Below are positions 63,474 through 64,000 of a stretch of DNA of 64,000 nucleotides, piece by piece. The DNA comes from Actinomycetes bacterium (lineage in GTDB: Bacteria > Actinomycetota > Thermoleophilia > RBG-16-64-13), in contig JAGXFW010000016.1 in NCBI GenBank assembly GCA_024637035.1, positions 248,001-312,000 of the forward strand, in the 5' to 3' direction. The position numbers were made by a program, and so were the translations under genes. Each line of letters begins with the position of its first letter. Position 1 is the stretch's first letter. The notes under the pieces were generated by a model. The model had not been told where the DNA came from. It did not search any database and was given only the letters and a program-made list of their open reading frames with translations.

Positions 63474-64000
63474 GAAGGGAGCGCTTCAGATCGGCGATAA
63501 GATAGAGGGAACCTGTGGCTATGACCACCTGGCTCGACGTGGCCAGCTTGAAGGCACTGCGCAGAGCCGACCGCGGGTCGGGGTCGATGAAGACCTCCGG
63601 TGCGTCTTCAAGTTCCTCGAGGATGCTCGCAAGTTCCTCGGCCGGGTAGGAACGAGCGTTGCTGTTCTCGGTCACGAAGAGAATATCGCAGCGAGGTGCG
63701 AGATCGCGCAGCATCTCGAGAGCGCCTTTGTCCCGCAAGATCGACACCACGGCGATTAGGCGCCTCCGTGCTAGGAGGTGGTCGAGCGAGCGCAGCATCT
63801 CGGCCATGCCAGACGGGTTGTGTGCCCCGTCGAGCACGCAGTAGGGTTGCTCGCTGATCACCTCGAGGCGGCCGGGCACTGCCGTGCTGTAGAGGGAACT
63901 TCGTACCTTCTCCGGGTCGAGGGCCCGCTCGAGGAAGAGTTCCGCCGCCGCGATAGCCACCGCGGCGTTCGAGCGCTGGTAGTTGCCGAGCACGCTGAGC
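63463..64000 (-). CDS. folC: Folylpolyglutamate synthase/dihydrofolate synthase, C-terminal part (5' end beyond window)
   Basis: FolC adds glutamate to folates and in bacteria also makes dihydrofolate. The visible 179 residues include LGNYQRSNAAVAIAA, PGRLEVI, and VLDGAHNPSGM, the conserved C-terminal domain motifs. The start lies to the right of the window. It ends just inside the microprotein gene. Confidence 0.9.
   Translation of the reverse strand, partial: LSVLGNYQRSNAAVAIAAAELFLERALDPEKVRSSLYSTAVPGRLEVISEQPYCVLDGAHNPSGMAEMLRSLDHLLARRRLIAVVSILRDKGALEMLRDLAPRCDILFVTENSNARSYPAEELASILEELEDAPEVFIDPDPRSALRSAFKLATSSQVVIATGSLYLIADLKRSLHGA

Overview
The window is a 64-kb piece of a high-GC bacterial chromosome made almost entirely of tightly packed housekeeping genes. 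About 59 protein-coding genes are supported, and all but three (nhaA, a small zinc-ribbon gene and putA) lie on the minus strand. I see no rRNA, tRNA, CRISPR array, insertion sequence or prophage. The gene content points to a deep-branching actinobacterium (Actinomycetota, perhaps Coriobacteriia-like). The reasons are opcA next to zwf, SepF and DivIVA without FtsA, a MurE carrying the meso-diaminopimelate motif DNPR, and a complete MreBCD/RodA/PBP2 set. That set suggests a rod-shaped cell with a diderm-type or classic DAP peptidoglycan chemistry. The taxonomic call is inference from gene order and content.

Region by region: 1-5.4 kb holds the 3' end of nhaA and the pyrimidine genes pyrR, pyrB, pyrC and carA, interrupted by one plus-strand zinc-ribbon gene. 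5.5-12.5 kb is the pentose-phosphate set pgl-opcA-zwf-tal-tkt, plus a HAD phosphatase. 13.2-17 kb carries a bifunctional proline-degrading PutA and a small lipoprotein. 17-39.3 kb is one long division and cell-wall (dcw) cluster, read right to left: mraZ-rsmH-ftsL-ftsI-murE-murF-mraY-murD-ftsW-murG-murC-murB-ftsQ-ftsZ-pgeF-yggS-sepF-proC-yggT-divIVA-dksA-like-lspA-rluD. 39.5-41.9 kb is a PcrA/UvrD helicase. 42-44.3 kb is a sulfur operon (Rrf2 regulator, LarE, CysE). 44.3-52.4 kb runs rng-rplU-rpmA-obgE-proB-nadD, an LCP-like protein and a MoeB/ThiF-like gene. 52.4-64 kb holds a radical-SAM/DUF2344 protein of unknown role, a DUF697 protein, the elongasome genes (rodA, mrdA, mreD, mreC, mreB), maf, ndk, a zinc-ribbon membrane protein, a 44-residue membrane microprotein and the 3' part of folC.

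The genes work as coupled modules. Most neighbours in the wall clusters overlap by 1-4 bases (ATGA/GTGA junctions), which implies translational coupling. The clearest regulatory signal is a pair of near-identical 30-nt hairpins just upstream of pyrB and pyrC. Each carries the PyrR-type loop and buries the Shine-Dalgarno sequence, which suggests translational repression by the PyrR encoded next door. Other signals are a possible operator at the rrf2-larE-cysE promoter, a palindrome and MraZ-like repeats upstream of mraZ, and perfect inverted repeats between all three convergent gene pairs.

No wholly new system stands out. The least understood items are the degenerate LCP-like protein, the radical-SAM/DUF2344 and DUF697 pair, the zinc-ribbon proteins and the microprotein.
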